Assembly: GCA_002373815.1 (NCBI GenBank) | Contig: DFKH01000064.1 | Coordinates: forward strand, 1-21,293 | Direction: 5' to 3' | Source of the DNA: Alphaproteobacteria bacterium UBA3650 | GTDB lineage: Bacteria; Pseudomonadota; Alphaproteobacteria; CAAHEQ01; UBA3637 | Length of the DNA stretch: 21,293 nucleotides | In this document: positions 14,748-21,293 of the stretch, one piece after another | Layout of the letters: each line of letters opens with the position of its first letter | How positions within the stretch are numbered: position 1 is the stretch's first letter | Made by a program: the position numbers and the translations under genes | The notes under the pieces: generated by a model | Seen by the model: the letters and a program-made list of their open reading frames with translations, nothing else | The model's database searches: none | Told to the model about the DNA's origin: nothing

Positions 14748-15205
14748 TTGCGTTTCCTTTTAAAAAACTGTGTCATCAAGGCACCACATTCCAAATTGCT
14801 CCACTTTTCAATTTTTAATTTATGATGGGTTTGAGAATGGGTAAAAACTTTTGCCCCCTGCTCTATCGCTCCTGTTTTGGGATCAGAAGCTCCATAGTAT
14901 AAAGCATCCAATCTTGCCCAAGCAATGGCGCCAGCACACATGACGCAGGGCTCTAATGTAATAAATATAGAATAGCCACCTAAAAACTTGTCATTGATTT
15001 TTTTTATTGCTTTTTCAAGTACTTGCATTTCGGCATGTTGAAGTGGATTTTTTTTCTTTTCTACTAAATTATGTGCTTTGGCAATAATTTCACCAGTTTG
15101 TGAATGAAATATAACAGCTCCCACAGGCACTTCGTCCAAGTCAAAGGCTTTATGGGCTTCATTTAAAGCGGTCAAAATAATCTTTTTTCTTTGCTTTTCT
15201 TCCAT
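14744..15205 (-). CDS. tadA: tRNA-specific adenosine deaminase TadA
   Basis: A 153-residue zinc deaminase that converts the wobble A34 of tRNA-Arg(ACG) to inosine. Zinc ligands and the catalytic Glu are present: H57-A-E59 in LQHAEMQVLE, and C87 and C90 in EPCVMCAGAI. The YGASDPKTGA segment supports TadA over free-cytosine deaminases. It diverges from rluB, and its ATG lies 7 bases after a TATTAT -10 box with no ribosome site. It is followed by xseA with a 4-base overlap. Confidence 0.93.
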   Translation of the reverse strand: MEEKQRKKIILTALNEAHKAFDLDEVPVGAVIFHSQTGEIIAKAHNLVEKKKNPLQHAEMQVLEKAIKKINDKFLGGYSIFITLEPCVMCAGAIAWARLDALYYGASDPKTGAIEQGAKVFTHSQTHHKLKIEKWSNLECGALMTQFFKRKRK

Positions 15206-15211
15206 AACTGT

Positions 15212-15218
15212 TATAATA
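15212..15218. promoter_or_regulatory. Overlapping divergent -10 boxes for tadA and rluB
   Basis: TATAAT on plus (15212-15217) and TATTAT on minus (15213-15218) share bases in the 21-bp gap between the two ATGs. They end 9 bases before rluB and 7 bases before tadA. The -35 matches are weak on both sides. Confidence 0.45.
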
Positions 15219-15226
15219 TCATAACT

Positions 15227-15934
15227 ATGACAGAAAAGAAAGAACGAATTGCAAAAAAAATGGCCGAAGCAGGTCTTTGTTCCAGGCGTGAAGCAGAAAG
15301 ATGGATTGAGGCGGGACGTGTGCGCGTCAATGGTGGTGTTTTAAAAACACCTGCCTGTGTTGTTGGAGATGAAGATGTTGTTTTAGTTGATGGTAAGCCA
15401 CTCAAAATAAAAGAAAAAACACGTGTATGGTTGTATCATAAAACTGTGGGATTGGTGACAACTTATCGAGATCCACAAGGGCGTCCGACTGTGTTTGAAA
15501 AATTACCTAAATCCTTGCCTCGTGTGATTTCTGTGGGGCGATTAGATTTAAATTCAGAAGGGCTTTTGTTGCTGACTAATGACGGAGAATGGGCAAGAAA
15601 AATGGAACTTCCCTCTTCTCATTTAGACAGGACTTATCGTGTCAAGGTGCATGGTCATTTAACGGGCGAGGTGTTGTCACGTCTTTCCAAAGGGGTTAAA
15701 ATTGATGGGGTACAGTATGCCCCTGCCCGAATTTTAGTTGAAAAAAAGCAAGGGACAAATACTTGGGTGCAAATGACTCTTACAGAAGGAAAAAACAGAG
15801 AAATTAGACGCTTGATGGCGTTTTTTGGATTAGAAGTGGCAAAATTGATCCGTGTTTCGTATGGTCCGTATGAATTGGGTGATTTAAAGTCAGGAGAAGT
15901 AAAGGAGGTGCCATGCGTGTTATTTCAGGCATAG
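15227..15934 (+). CDS. rluB: 23S rRNA pseudouridine synthase, RluB/RsuA family
   Basis: A 235-residue pseudouridine synthase. The N-terminal S4 RNA-binding domain is ERIAKKMAEAGLCSRREAER with GRVRVNGG. The catalytic Asp is D107 in VGRLDLNSEGLLLLTNDG, and the C-terminal EGKNREIRRLMAFFGLEV is diagnostic. Similarity fits RluB (U2605 of 23S rRNA) best, but RsuA and RluE/F cannot be fully excluded. The start at 15227 is chosen because the S4 domain follows directly and TATAAT lies 9 bases upstream. A TTG-initiated longer frame from 15191 adds 12 implausible residues that overlap tadA. It overlaps rsmD by 22 bases. Confidence 0.9.
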   Translation: MTEKKERIAKKMAEAGLCSRREAERWIEAGRVRVNGGVLKTPACVVGDEDVVLVDGKPLKIKEKTRVWLYHKTVGLVTTYRDPQGRPTVFEKLPKSLPRVISVGRLDLNSEGLLLLTNDGEWARKMELPSSHLDRTYRVKVHGHLTGEVLSRLSKGVKIDGVQYAPARILVEKKQGTNTWVQMTLTEGKNREIRRLMAFFGLEVAKLIRVSYGPYELGDLKSGEVKEVPCVLFQA

Positions 15935-16482
15935 CAAGGGGAAAAAAGCTTGTATCCCCTATCACAGAGGTGACACAACCCACGATGGATCGTGCCAAAG
16001 AAACATTATTTAATATGCTGGAATCGTGGCGGTTAAAGGAAGGAAAAGGCTGGGGTCAGATGAGCTTTTTGGATGTTTTTGCTGGATCTGGATCAATTGG
16101 GATAGAGGCTTGGTCACGCGGTGTGAAATGTCCCTACTTTATGGAAAATAATGAGGATGCGTTGAAAGTTTTAAATCAAAATTTAAATTTGATGAAATTA
16201 CCCCCTGCGACGCCTGTGGATGCGTTGAATCCTCCCCTCGCCCCACGTGCGATGAGTATCGTTTTTATGGATGCCCCCTATGGCAAAGGATTGTGGGCTA
16301 TGGCTCTTCCTAAACTGGTCGAGGCTGGATGGATTGACAAAGAGACATTGATTGTGATAGAAACAGATAAAAAGGCCCCTGAAATTGTGCCAGATGGCTT
16401 TACTGAAATCAAAGAACGGGCGGCTGGAAGAAATCTATTTTTATTTATAAAACAAGGAGTTAAAGATGAAACAGGACTTTAA
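15913..16482 (+). CDS. rsmD: 16S rRNA G966 N2-methyltransferase RsmD
   Basis: A 189-residue Rossmann-fold methyltransferase acting on G966 of 16S rRNA. MRVISGIARGKKL and PTMDRAKETLFNML are the family opening, FLDVFAGSGSIGIEAWSRG (about 52-70) binds SAM, and MDAPYGKG is the catalytic loop, with Ala in place of the first Pro of the common DPPY/F motif. AAGGAGGTG precedes the ATG. It overlaps rluB and tkt, forming a compact rluB-rsmD-tkt operon. Confidence 0.94.
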   Translation: MRVISGIARGKKLVSPITEVTQPTMDRAKETLFNMLESWRLKEGKGWGQMSFLDVFAGSGSIGIEAWSRGVKCPYFMENNEDALKVLNQNLNLMKLPPATPVDALNPPLAPRAMSIVFMDAPYGKGLWAMALPKLVEAGWIDKETLIVIETDKKAPEIVPDGFTEIKERAAGRNLFLFIKQGVKDETGL

Positions 16483-18418
16483 AAAAATGGCGACGGCAGC
16501 TCGTGTGTTAGCGGCGGACATGATAGAAAAAGCAAAATCGGGGCATCCGGGTGCTGCGCTTGGGATGGCTGATATAGCGACTGTTTTATATGCTAAATTT
16601 TTAAAGTTTAATCCAAATTGTCCGCATTGGTTTAATCGTGACAGAATTGTTTTTTCTAATGGGCATGCATCTGCTCTTGTTTATTCATTATTGCATTTGA
16701 CTGGTTATCCCAAAATGACGATGGAGGAATTAAAGCATTTTCGTCAACAGGGTTCTTTGACGCCTGGACATCCTGAATTGACAACAGATGGTATTGATTT
16801 TGCCACAGGACCTTTGGGGCAGGGTATTGCTGGTGCGGTTGGTATGGCGATTGCAGAAAGAATGATGAATGCTGAGTTTGGGAAAGAGTTGATAGAACAT
16901 AAAACGTATTGTTTTGTGGGGGATGGGTGCTTGATGGAAGGTATTTCCGAAGAAGCCATCAGTTTAGCCGGCGTTTTGAATTTGAAAAACTTAATTGTTT
17001 TATGGGATGACAACACGATTACGATTGATGGTCACACCGACATTGCCACAAAAACAAATATGAAAAAGCGTTTTGAATCAAATGGTTGGCAGGTTTTAAA
17101 ATGTGATGGACACAATTATAAATCCATTGAAAAAGCACTTAAAAAAGCACAAAAAGCAAAATATCCAACATTGATTGATTGCAAGACAATTATTGGTTTT
17201 GGGGCAGGAGCTGTGGCCAATACCCCCAAAGTTCATGGTTCACCGCTGGGCGACCAAATGGACACATTTAAGGCAAATATGAAATGGACGCTTCCGCCCT
17301 TTGAAATGCCAGAGGATATTTATCAAATGTGGCATCAATGTTCAGAAAAAGGGATAAAAGCTTACGATAAATGGTTGCAAGTTGCCAAGAAAAATCCTAA
17401 TTTGATGGCGCGTATCAATGGAGAAATTTCCCATGATTTGACACAGGCATTTGACGTGTTGAAAAATCAATTTTTAAAAGATCAGCCCGAGATGGCTACC
17501 CGAAAATCAGGACAAATTGTCCTTGAAAAAATGTTGGAGGTGTGTCCTTCATTGATAGGTGGATCAGCTGATTTAGGTGCGAGTAATCTAACAAAAACAG
17601 GGGCTTCTAAACCTATTTCTAGCAAAGATTTTCAAGGTAATTATATCAATTATGGTGTCCGTGAACACGCTATGGGGGCTATTTCAAATGGGATTGCGGC
17701 GCATGGTGGTTTCATACCTTATTCCAGTACGTTTTTTGCTTTTTCCGATTATATGCGGCCTGCGATGCGTATGGCAGCCTTGATGAATTTAAAAGAACTC
17801 TTTATTTTTACACATGATTCCATTGGAGCAGGGGAAGATGGTCCGACTCATCAACCTGTGGAACACCTTGTTTCATTGCGTGCTATGCCAAATATGCGTG
17901 TGTTTAGACCCGCTGGGGCGGTGGAAACGGTGGAAAGTTATGAGGCCGCTATGCAATTAGCGGGGCCTTCGTGTTTGGTGCTTAGCCGGCAAAATTTGCC
18001 AACAGTCCGCCATGATATGACCGAAAATTTGGTTCAAAAAGGGGCTTATGTTTTGCGTTCGCCCGTTAAAAAACGTCAACTTACACTGATTGCCAGTGGA
18101 TCTGAGGTTTCATTAGCCCTAGAAGTTTTTTCTATCTTAGCTGGTGAGGGAGGGGATGTAGCGGTGGTGTCTGTGCCATGTTACGATTTATTTATGACTC
18201 AATCGGAAAGTGAACGCGAAAAGATTTTAGGTACTGCGCCTCGTTTGTTTATTGAAGCGGCCAGCCGTTTATCTTGGTATCCATTTAAGCGTGAACAAGA
18301 TTTCATTGTCGGCTTGGACTCCTTTGGTCAAAGTGCGCCTTCAAAGGATAATTTTGCTCACTTTGGCTTTACAAAAGAAAATGTTGTCAAAATTGCCAGA
18401 AAAATGATAAAAAAATAA
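16466..18418 (+). CDS. tkt: Transketolase
   Basis: A 650-residue thiamine-diphosphate enzyme that moves two-carbon ketol units between sugar phosphates in the non-oxidative pentose phosphate pathway. Visible motifs are the substrate and cofactor histidines in SGHPGAALG and SNGHAS, GPLGQGIAGAVG, and the ThDP-binding GDGCLMEGISEEA running to a later DDN. The activating Glu lies in GVREHAMGAISNG, and DSIGAGEDGPTHQPVEHL is present. AAGGAG lies 6 bases before the ATG. Length and motifs are normal. No terminator follows: a strong promoter for the downstream RNA begins 3 bases after the stop codon. Confidence 0.98.
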   Translation: MKQDFKKMATAARVLAADMIEKAKSGHPGAALGMADIATVLYAKFLKFNPNCPHWFNRDRIVFSNGHASALVYSLLHLTGYPKMTMEELKHFRQQGSLTPGHPELTTDGIDFATGPLGQGIAGAVGMAIAERMMNAEFGKELIEHKTYCFVGDGCLMEGISEEAISLAGVLNLKNLIVLWDDNTITIDGHTDIATKTNMKKRFESNGWQVLKCDGHNYKSIEKALKKAQKAKYPTLIDCKTIIGFGAGAVANTPKVHGSPLGDQMDTFKANMKWTLPPFEMPEDIYQMWHQCSEKGIKAYDKWLQVAKKNPNLMARINGEISHDLTQAFDVLKNQFLKDQPEMATRKSGQIVLEKMLEVCPSLIGGSADLGASNLTKTGASKPISSKDFQGNYINYGVREHAMGAISNGIAAHGGFIPYSSTFFAFSDYMRPAMRMAALMNLKELFIFTHDSIGAGEDGPTHQPVEHLVSLRAMPNMRVFRPAGAVETVESYEAAMQLAGPSCLVLSRQNLPTVRHDMTENLVQKGAYVLRSPVKKRQLTLIASGSEVSLALEVFSILAGEGGDVAVVSVPCYDLFMTQSESEREKILGTAPRLFIEAASRLSWYPFKREQDFIVGLDSFGQSAPSKDNFAHFGFTKENVVKIARKMIKK

Positions 18419-18421
18419 ATC

Positions 18422-18450
18422 TTGAGATTTTACAATAATCATTCTATAAT
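18422..18450 (+). promoter_or_regulatory. Strong promoter of the structured RNA
   Basis: TTGAGA (18422-18427) and a perfect TATAAT (18445-18450) are exactly 17 bases apart. The predicted start is near 18457, at the first base of a hairpin. Confidence 0.85.
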
Positions 18451-18456
18451 AGAGCT

Positions 18457-18680
18457 GCTTAGGTTTTATGCCCCCTAAGCTAGGATATAGCAATCTGATG
18501 TCTACAAGGGCAAGACGAAAGTCTGTCGGCATCCGTTCTGGATAAACATTGATTTGATGTTTATATCTACGAGTGGATGCCTGCTGAATAAGGCTATCCG
18601 CCCGAATAAGCAGGGCTATTATCTTGTAGACGTAGTTGCTAACATCCACTCACTTTTAAAGAAGTGAGTGATTTTTATTT
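18457..18680 (+). ncRNA. Unrecognised structured leader RNA, riboswitch or attenuator candidate
   Basis: An RNA of about 220 nt with its own promoter and terminator, 24 bases before a SLOG-like gene. A 5' hairpin pairs GCTTAGG (18457-18463) with CCTAAGC (18474-18480). A long helix joins 18489-18508 with 18623-18640, including nine perfect pairs GTCTACAAG/CTTGTAGAC. Inside it are AGAC-GAAA-GTCT (18513-18524), GGCATCC/GGATGCC (18528-18534/18575-18581) enclosing ATAAACAT/ATGTTTAT (18542-18549/18557-18564), and CTGCT/AGCAG (18581-18585/18609-18613). GAGTGGATG (18571-18579) is perfectly complementary to CATCCACTC (18643-18651), which overlaps the terminator arm. I could not match it to 6S, tmRNA, RNase P, SRP or a known riboswitch class. 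A stand-alone sRNA or a tkt 3' UTR is the alternative. Confidence 0.7.
18647..18680 (+). terminator. Intrinsic terminator of the structured RNA
   Basis: CACTCACTT pairs with AAGTGAGTG (9 bp, 6-base loop TTAAAG), followed by ATTTTTATTT. It could also end transcription coming from tkt. Confidence 0.9.
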
Positions 18681-18703
18681 AATTGGGCTGTTGGGTGAAT
18701 AGA

Positions 18704-19135
18704 ATGAGTAAAACTTGTGGCTTTTTTGGCAATGCTACCATCTGGAACGAAGAAGAAGTTGCGATTAAGTTAAGGTCTGTTTTAATAGATTTAATTACAA
18801 ACAAAGGTGTAGATACTTTTTATGTAGGTGTTAAAGGCCAATTTGACACCTTGGCACATAAGACAGTAGCAGGCCTAAATACCCAATATCCTCATATCAA
18901 AATTATGCTTGTTCTTGCCTATAATAAAGATTTAGAACGTTGTGCGTATCCATTCAATGATTTTTACTTTCCACCTTATTCCGAAAGAGGATACAAGAGG
19001 TGGAGTATCATTCGGCGCAATGAATGGGTGATAGAGGCGTGTGATTACATCATTTCTTGTAATCAATATCAGGGCAGGGCATATGATTTTTGTCAAAAGG
19101 CAAAGAGAAAAGAAAAAATTGTTATAGAGCTATAA
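18704..19135 (+). CDS. SLOG-superfamily (YpsA/DUF1273-like) protein
   Basis: A 143-residue Rossmann-like protein. The pattern fits small SLOG proteins: an N-terminal CGFFGNATI strand-loop where relatives often have GHR, TFYVGVKGQFDTLA as the glycine-rich ligand loop, a predicted strand KIMLVLAYN, then FYFPPYSERGYKRWSIIRRN and a final DYIISCNQYQGRAYDF. Members of this superfamily are proposed to bind or process nucleotide-like ligands. The exact activity here is unknown. The ATG at 18704 fits the domain start better than a TTG at 18683 and has only a weak GGTGA site. It follows the structured RNA closely, so its expression probably depends on terminator readthrough. Confidence 0.7.
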   Translation: MSKTCGFFGNATIWNEEEVAIKLRSVLIDLITNKGVDTFYVGVKGQFDTLAHKTVAGLNTQYPHIKIMLVLAYNKDLERCAYPFNDFYFPPYSERGYKRWSIIRRNEWVIEACDYIISCNQYQGRAYDFCQKAKRKEKIVIEL

Positions 19136-19203
19136 AATATGGTTGCTTTTTATTTTTTTACTCGTAAGATGGGAGTAGGGTCTATTTAAGAAAGGAGTTA
19201 AAA

Positions 19204-20244
19204 ATGAAAAAATTGAGTTTATTGGCTGTTTTAAGTACAGCTGTCGTCGTTTCGACAGGAGTTTTTGCTAAGTTTGAATTTGATTGTTCTAAAGGTAGTA
19301 CTTCATATGGTTATCTTTATCAGACGTATTGTTCTGCTTGTCCAGATAATAAAGTGAGAGATAAGACAACGGGTGACTGTGTTGTATGTGTTAATGATCA
19401 TGACGGAAAGGCTCAAGATTTAGGCTGTTCTTCTTCTAAACCATTGTGTGATGCTTCTCAAGGTAAGGCAGGGACAGCTTGTAAAGCACCAGATCAGGTA
19501 AAGCCATGTGCAAAAAATGAGTTTTTCCATTCTTCGACACAAAAGTGTATTTCTTGTTTACCGAATGCTATTTGTGATGGAAAAGATTATGTATGCAAAG
19601 CGGGATATGAAAAAGAGAATTTGAAGGGCAAAGTAGGTGCTGTTTCTCAGTGTATTCCATCATCTGGTAAATGTAAAGCTAATCAATATATGCTTGGTAA
19701 GACATGTATAGATTGTCCTAGTTGTGCAAAATGCAATGGTGTAGATATTTTGAATATAAATGGGTCTTACCTAAAAGATGAAAGGGGTGCAATTATTTGT
19801 GGAACAACTTGTGACAAAAAACAATATTTGAGTTCGGATAAACGTCATTGTTATACTTGTCCGGCTAATGCAACATGTAATGGCAAAACCGCTACATGTA
19901 ACAAGGGAATGACACAGACGGTCAGAGATGGTAAGGTTTTCTGTGCCTCAGCACCGACTTGTAAGGCTAGTCAATACTTAGTTAATAATAAGTGTACGGC
20001 TTGTCCTGCTAATGCTACCTGTAATGGTAAGACGGCCACATGTAAAAAAGGGATGAAACAGACAGTTAAAGATGGTAAGGTGACATGTGCTGCTGTCAAA
20101 AAGTGCAAGAAAGGTTCGCATGAAGGAGTTGCTTGGATAAAAACACACTATAAGAACTGTTCAAAGTGTGGCACGGAGAATGTCAAGACGTGTAGTAAGA
20201 ACAAAAAAGCGCACAAACATTATTATTGTGAATGTGATTGTTAA
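19204..20244 (+). CDS. Secreted cysteine-rich repeat protein
   Basis: A 346-residue protein with a signal peptide (MKKLSLLAVLSTAVVVSTGV, probable cleavage after FA at 22). I count 39 Cys, about 11 percent. About four repeats of roughly 40-48 residues share the plan C-x3-QY-x(n)-C-xx-C-x5-C-(N/D)GK-x3-C-x-KG. The last two (about 219-311) are the clearest, with CPANATCNGKTATC in both. The C-terminus is a Lys/His/Cys-rich segment ending YYCECDC. The layout recalls EGF-like or growth-factor-receptor Cys-rich modules, so an extracellular, disulfide-bonded surface protein is likely. The function is unknown. AAAGGAG lies 6 bases before the ATG, and a strong terminator follows. Confidence 0.85.
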   Translation: MKKLSLLAVLSTAVVVSTGVFAKFEFDCSKGSTSYGYLYQTYCSACPDNKVRDKTTGDCVVCVNDHDGKAQDLGCSSSKPLCDASQGKAGTACKAPDQVKPCAKNEFFHSSTQKCISCLPNAICDGKDYVCKAGYEKENLKGKVGAVSQCIPSSGKCKANQYMLGKTCIDCPSCAKCNGVDILNINGSYLKDERGAIICGTTCDKKQYLSSDKRHCYTCPANATCNGKTATCNKGMTQTVRDGKVFCASAPTCKASQYLVNNKCTACPANATCNGKTATCKKGMKQTVKDGKVTCAAVKKCKKGSHEGVAWIKTHYKNCSKCGTENVKTCSKNKKAHKHYYCECDC

Positions 20245-20255
20245 AGTTGTGTGTT

Positions 20256-20290
20256 AAAAACTCCCCTCTCATTTTTGAGGGGAGTTTTTT
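20256..20290 (+). terminator. Intrinsic terminator after the cysteine-rich gene
   Basis: AAAAACTCCCCTC pairs with GAGGGGAGTTTTT around an 8-base loop and runs into a T tract. It may also work on the minus strand. Confidence 0.92.
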
Positions 20291-20379
20291 GTTGTTTAAA
20301 TAGGAAAATGTCCTTGCTTTTTCTGTTTTCTTTTTATAAAATAAAATTACCATTAAATATAAAGTGAAAGGATAGGAAA

Positions 20380-21293
20380 ATGGCATTAGTTTCTTTAAGA
20401 CAACTCTTAGATGATGCAGCAGAACATTCATATGGTATCCCTGCATTCAACGTAAACAATATGGAACAGGTGTTGGCTATTTTGGCCGCCGCTAATGAAG
20501 TGAATGCTCCTGTGATTATTCAAATGAGCAAGGGCGCTCGTCAATATGCGAATGATGCTGTCTTGAAACACTTGATGATGGCGGGCGTGGAAATGTATCC
20601 ACATTTGCCAATTTGTGTGCACCAAGATCATGGTTCAAGTCCTGATGTGTGCTATTCCGCTATGGCTTCTGGTTTTACTTCTGTCATGATGGATGGTTCT
20701 TTGGATCCAGAAGGCAAGCCAGCCACATATGAATATAATGCTCAGGTGACGGGTGAAGTTGCTCAAAAAGCACATGCCAATGGTGTTTCCGTTGAGGGTG
20801 AATTGGGCTGTATCGGTTCTTTGGAATCTGGTAAAGGTGAAAAAGAAGATGGTCATGGCTTTGAAGGCGCCATTGATAAATCAAAGTTATTGACAGACCC
20901 AGATCAGGCTGTTGATTTTGTGCGCCAAACAAAGGTGGATGCTTTGGCGGTTGCCATTGGCACTTCTCATGGGGCTTACAAATTTACACGCAAGCCAGAT
21001 GGCGCGATTTTGTCCATTGACACAGTGAAGAAAATTCATGAAAAATTGCCATACACCCACTTGGTGATGCATGGTTCTTCTAGCGTGCCACAAGATTTGC
21101 AAGACATTATCAATGCTCATGGCGGACAAATGCCGCAAACGTACGGTGTTCCTGTGGAAGAAATTCAAGAAGCCATCAAACATGGTGTGCGCAAAGTCAA
21201 TGTGGACACAGACTTGCGTATGGCGATGACGGGGGCTATTCGGACGGTCTTTACAGAAAAACCAGCCGAATTTGACCCACGTAAATACTTGAA
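20380..21293 (+). CDS. fba: Fructose-bisphosphate aldolase class II (3' end cut by window)
   Basis: The first 304 residues of a class II, zinc-dependent aldolase, which cleaves fructose 1,6-bisphosphate in glycolysis and runs in reverse in gluconeogenesis. The N-terminus MALVSLRQLLDDAAEHSYGI is typical. HQDHGSS (81-87) holds the catalytic Asp and a zinc His, VEGELGCIG and IGTSHGAYKF supply further metal and phosphate contacts, and VMHGSSSVP and VNVDTDLRMA follow. The form resembles the CbbA/Calvin-cycle subtype of about 345-360 residues, so some 40-55 residues are missing past the window edge. AAAGGATAGG precedes the ATG. It has its own leader after the upstream terminator. With tkt nearby it forms a loose sugar-phosphate cluster. 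Confidence 0.96.
   Translation, partial: MALVSLRQLLDDAAEHSYGIPAFNVNNMEQVLAILAAANEVNAPVIIQMSKGARQYANDAVLKHLMMAGVEMYPHLPICVHQDHGSSPDVCYSAMASGFTSVMMDGSLDPEGKPATYEYNAQVTGEVAQKAHANGVSVEGELGCIGSLESGKGEKEDGHGFEGAIDKSKLLTDPDQAVDFVRQTKVDALAVAIGTSHGAYKFTRKPDGAILSIDTVKKIHEKLPYTHLVMHGSSSVPQDLQDIINAHGGQMPQTYGVPVEEIQEAIKHGVRKVNVDTDLRMAMTGAIRTVFTEKPAEFDPRKYL

Noticed and set aside
18493..18527. Hammerhead-ribozyme-like core (CTGATG, then CGAAA and GTC)
   Set aside because: The conserved A after CTGATG is U, the possible stem II is only three pairs, and the CTGATG bases are needed by the long closing helix.
18341..18649. 102-codon minus-strand ORF across the tkt end and the structured RNA
   Set aside because: It is a shadow of tkt and of the RNA stems. 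The protein resembles no family and has no ribosome site.
18457..18680. 6S RNA, tmRNA, RNase P RNA, SRP RNA or retron ncRNA
   Set aside because: There is no single long hairpin with central bubble, no tag or CCA end, no RNase P core motif, no GGAAG-type SRP loop, and no reverse transcriptase nearby.
1..21293. CRISPR array, insertion sequence, prophage or tRNA gene
   Set aside because: I saw no regularly spaced repeats, transposase or integrase, and no tRNA T-loop or acceptor pattern.

Overview
The window is an AT-rich bacterial chromosome segment, most likely from an uncultured alphaproteobacterium, perhaps host- or gut-associated. The evidence is the order lptE-holA next to parB-parA-rsmG, the Gram-negative outer-membrane gene lptE, and consensus parS sites. 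No gene-based taxonomy could be run, so the rank is inference. TGA is used as a normal stop.

Left part (1-7.2 kb): mutS with a coupled small membrane protein, a divergently transcribed PhoR-like histidine kinase with no response regulator beside it, and a minus-strand operon of a membrane coiled-coil protein of unknown function followed by a MazE/MazF-like toxin-antitoxin pair. miaA follows. Middle part (7.2-12.2 kb): lptE-holA, then the chromosome-segregation block parB-parA-rsmG and dnaQ. Three identical 16-bp parS sites lie within 735 bp, two of them inside coding sequence, and an AT-rich 440-bp gap with DnaA-box-like sites is a candidate replication origin. Next come a decayed pilin-like gene with three frameshifts (12.2-12.8 kb), greA with an attenuator-like leader, xseA and tadA. 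Right part (15.2 kb to end): rluB-rsmD-tkt as an overlapping operon, then a structured RNA of about 220 nt with its own strong promoter and terminator, a SLOG-like protein, a secreted cysteine-rich repeat protein, and fba, which runs off the window.

Most genes are housekeeping: DNA repair (mutS, xseA), replication (holA, dnaQ), segregation (parAB), RNA modification (miaA, tadA, rluB, rsmD, rsmG), transcription (greA) and sugar metabolism (tkt, fba). The least ordinary signals are regulatory. The RNA at 18.45-18.68 kb can form mutually exclusive terminator and antiterminator pairings upstream of the SLOG-like gene and looks like an unrecognised riboswitch or attenuator. The greA leader carries an intrinsic terminator. 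A 13-bp repeat precedes two similar promoters. Five genes have a -10 box only 6-9 bases from the start codon, which suggests leaderless or nearly leaderless mRNAs.
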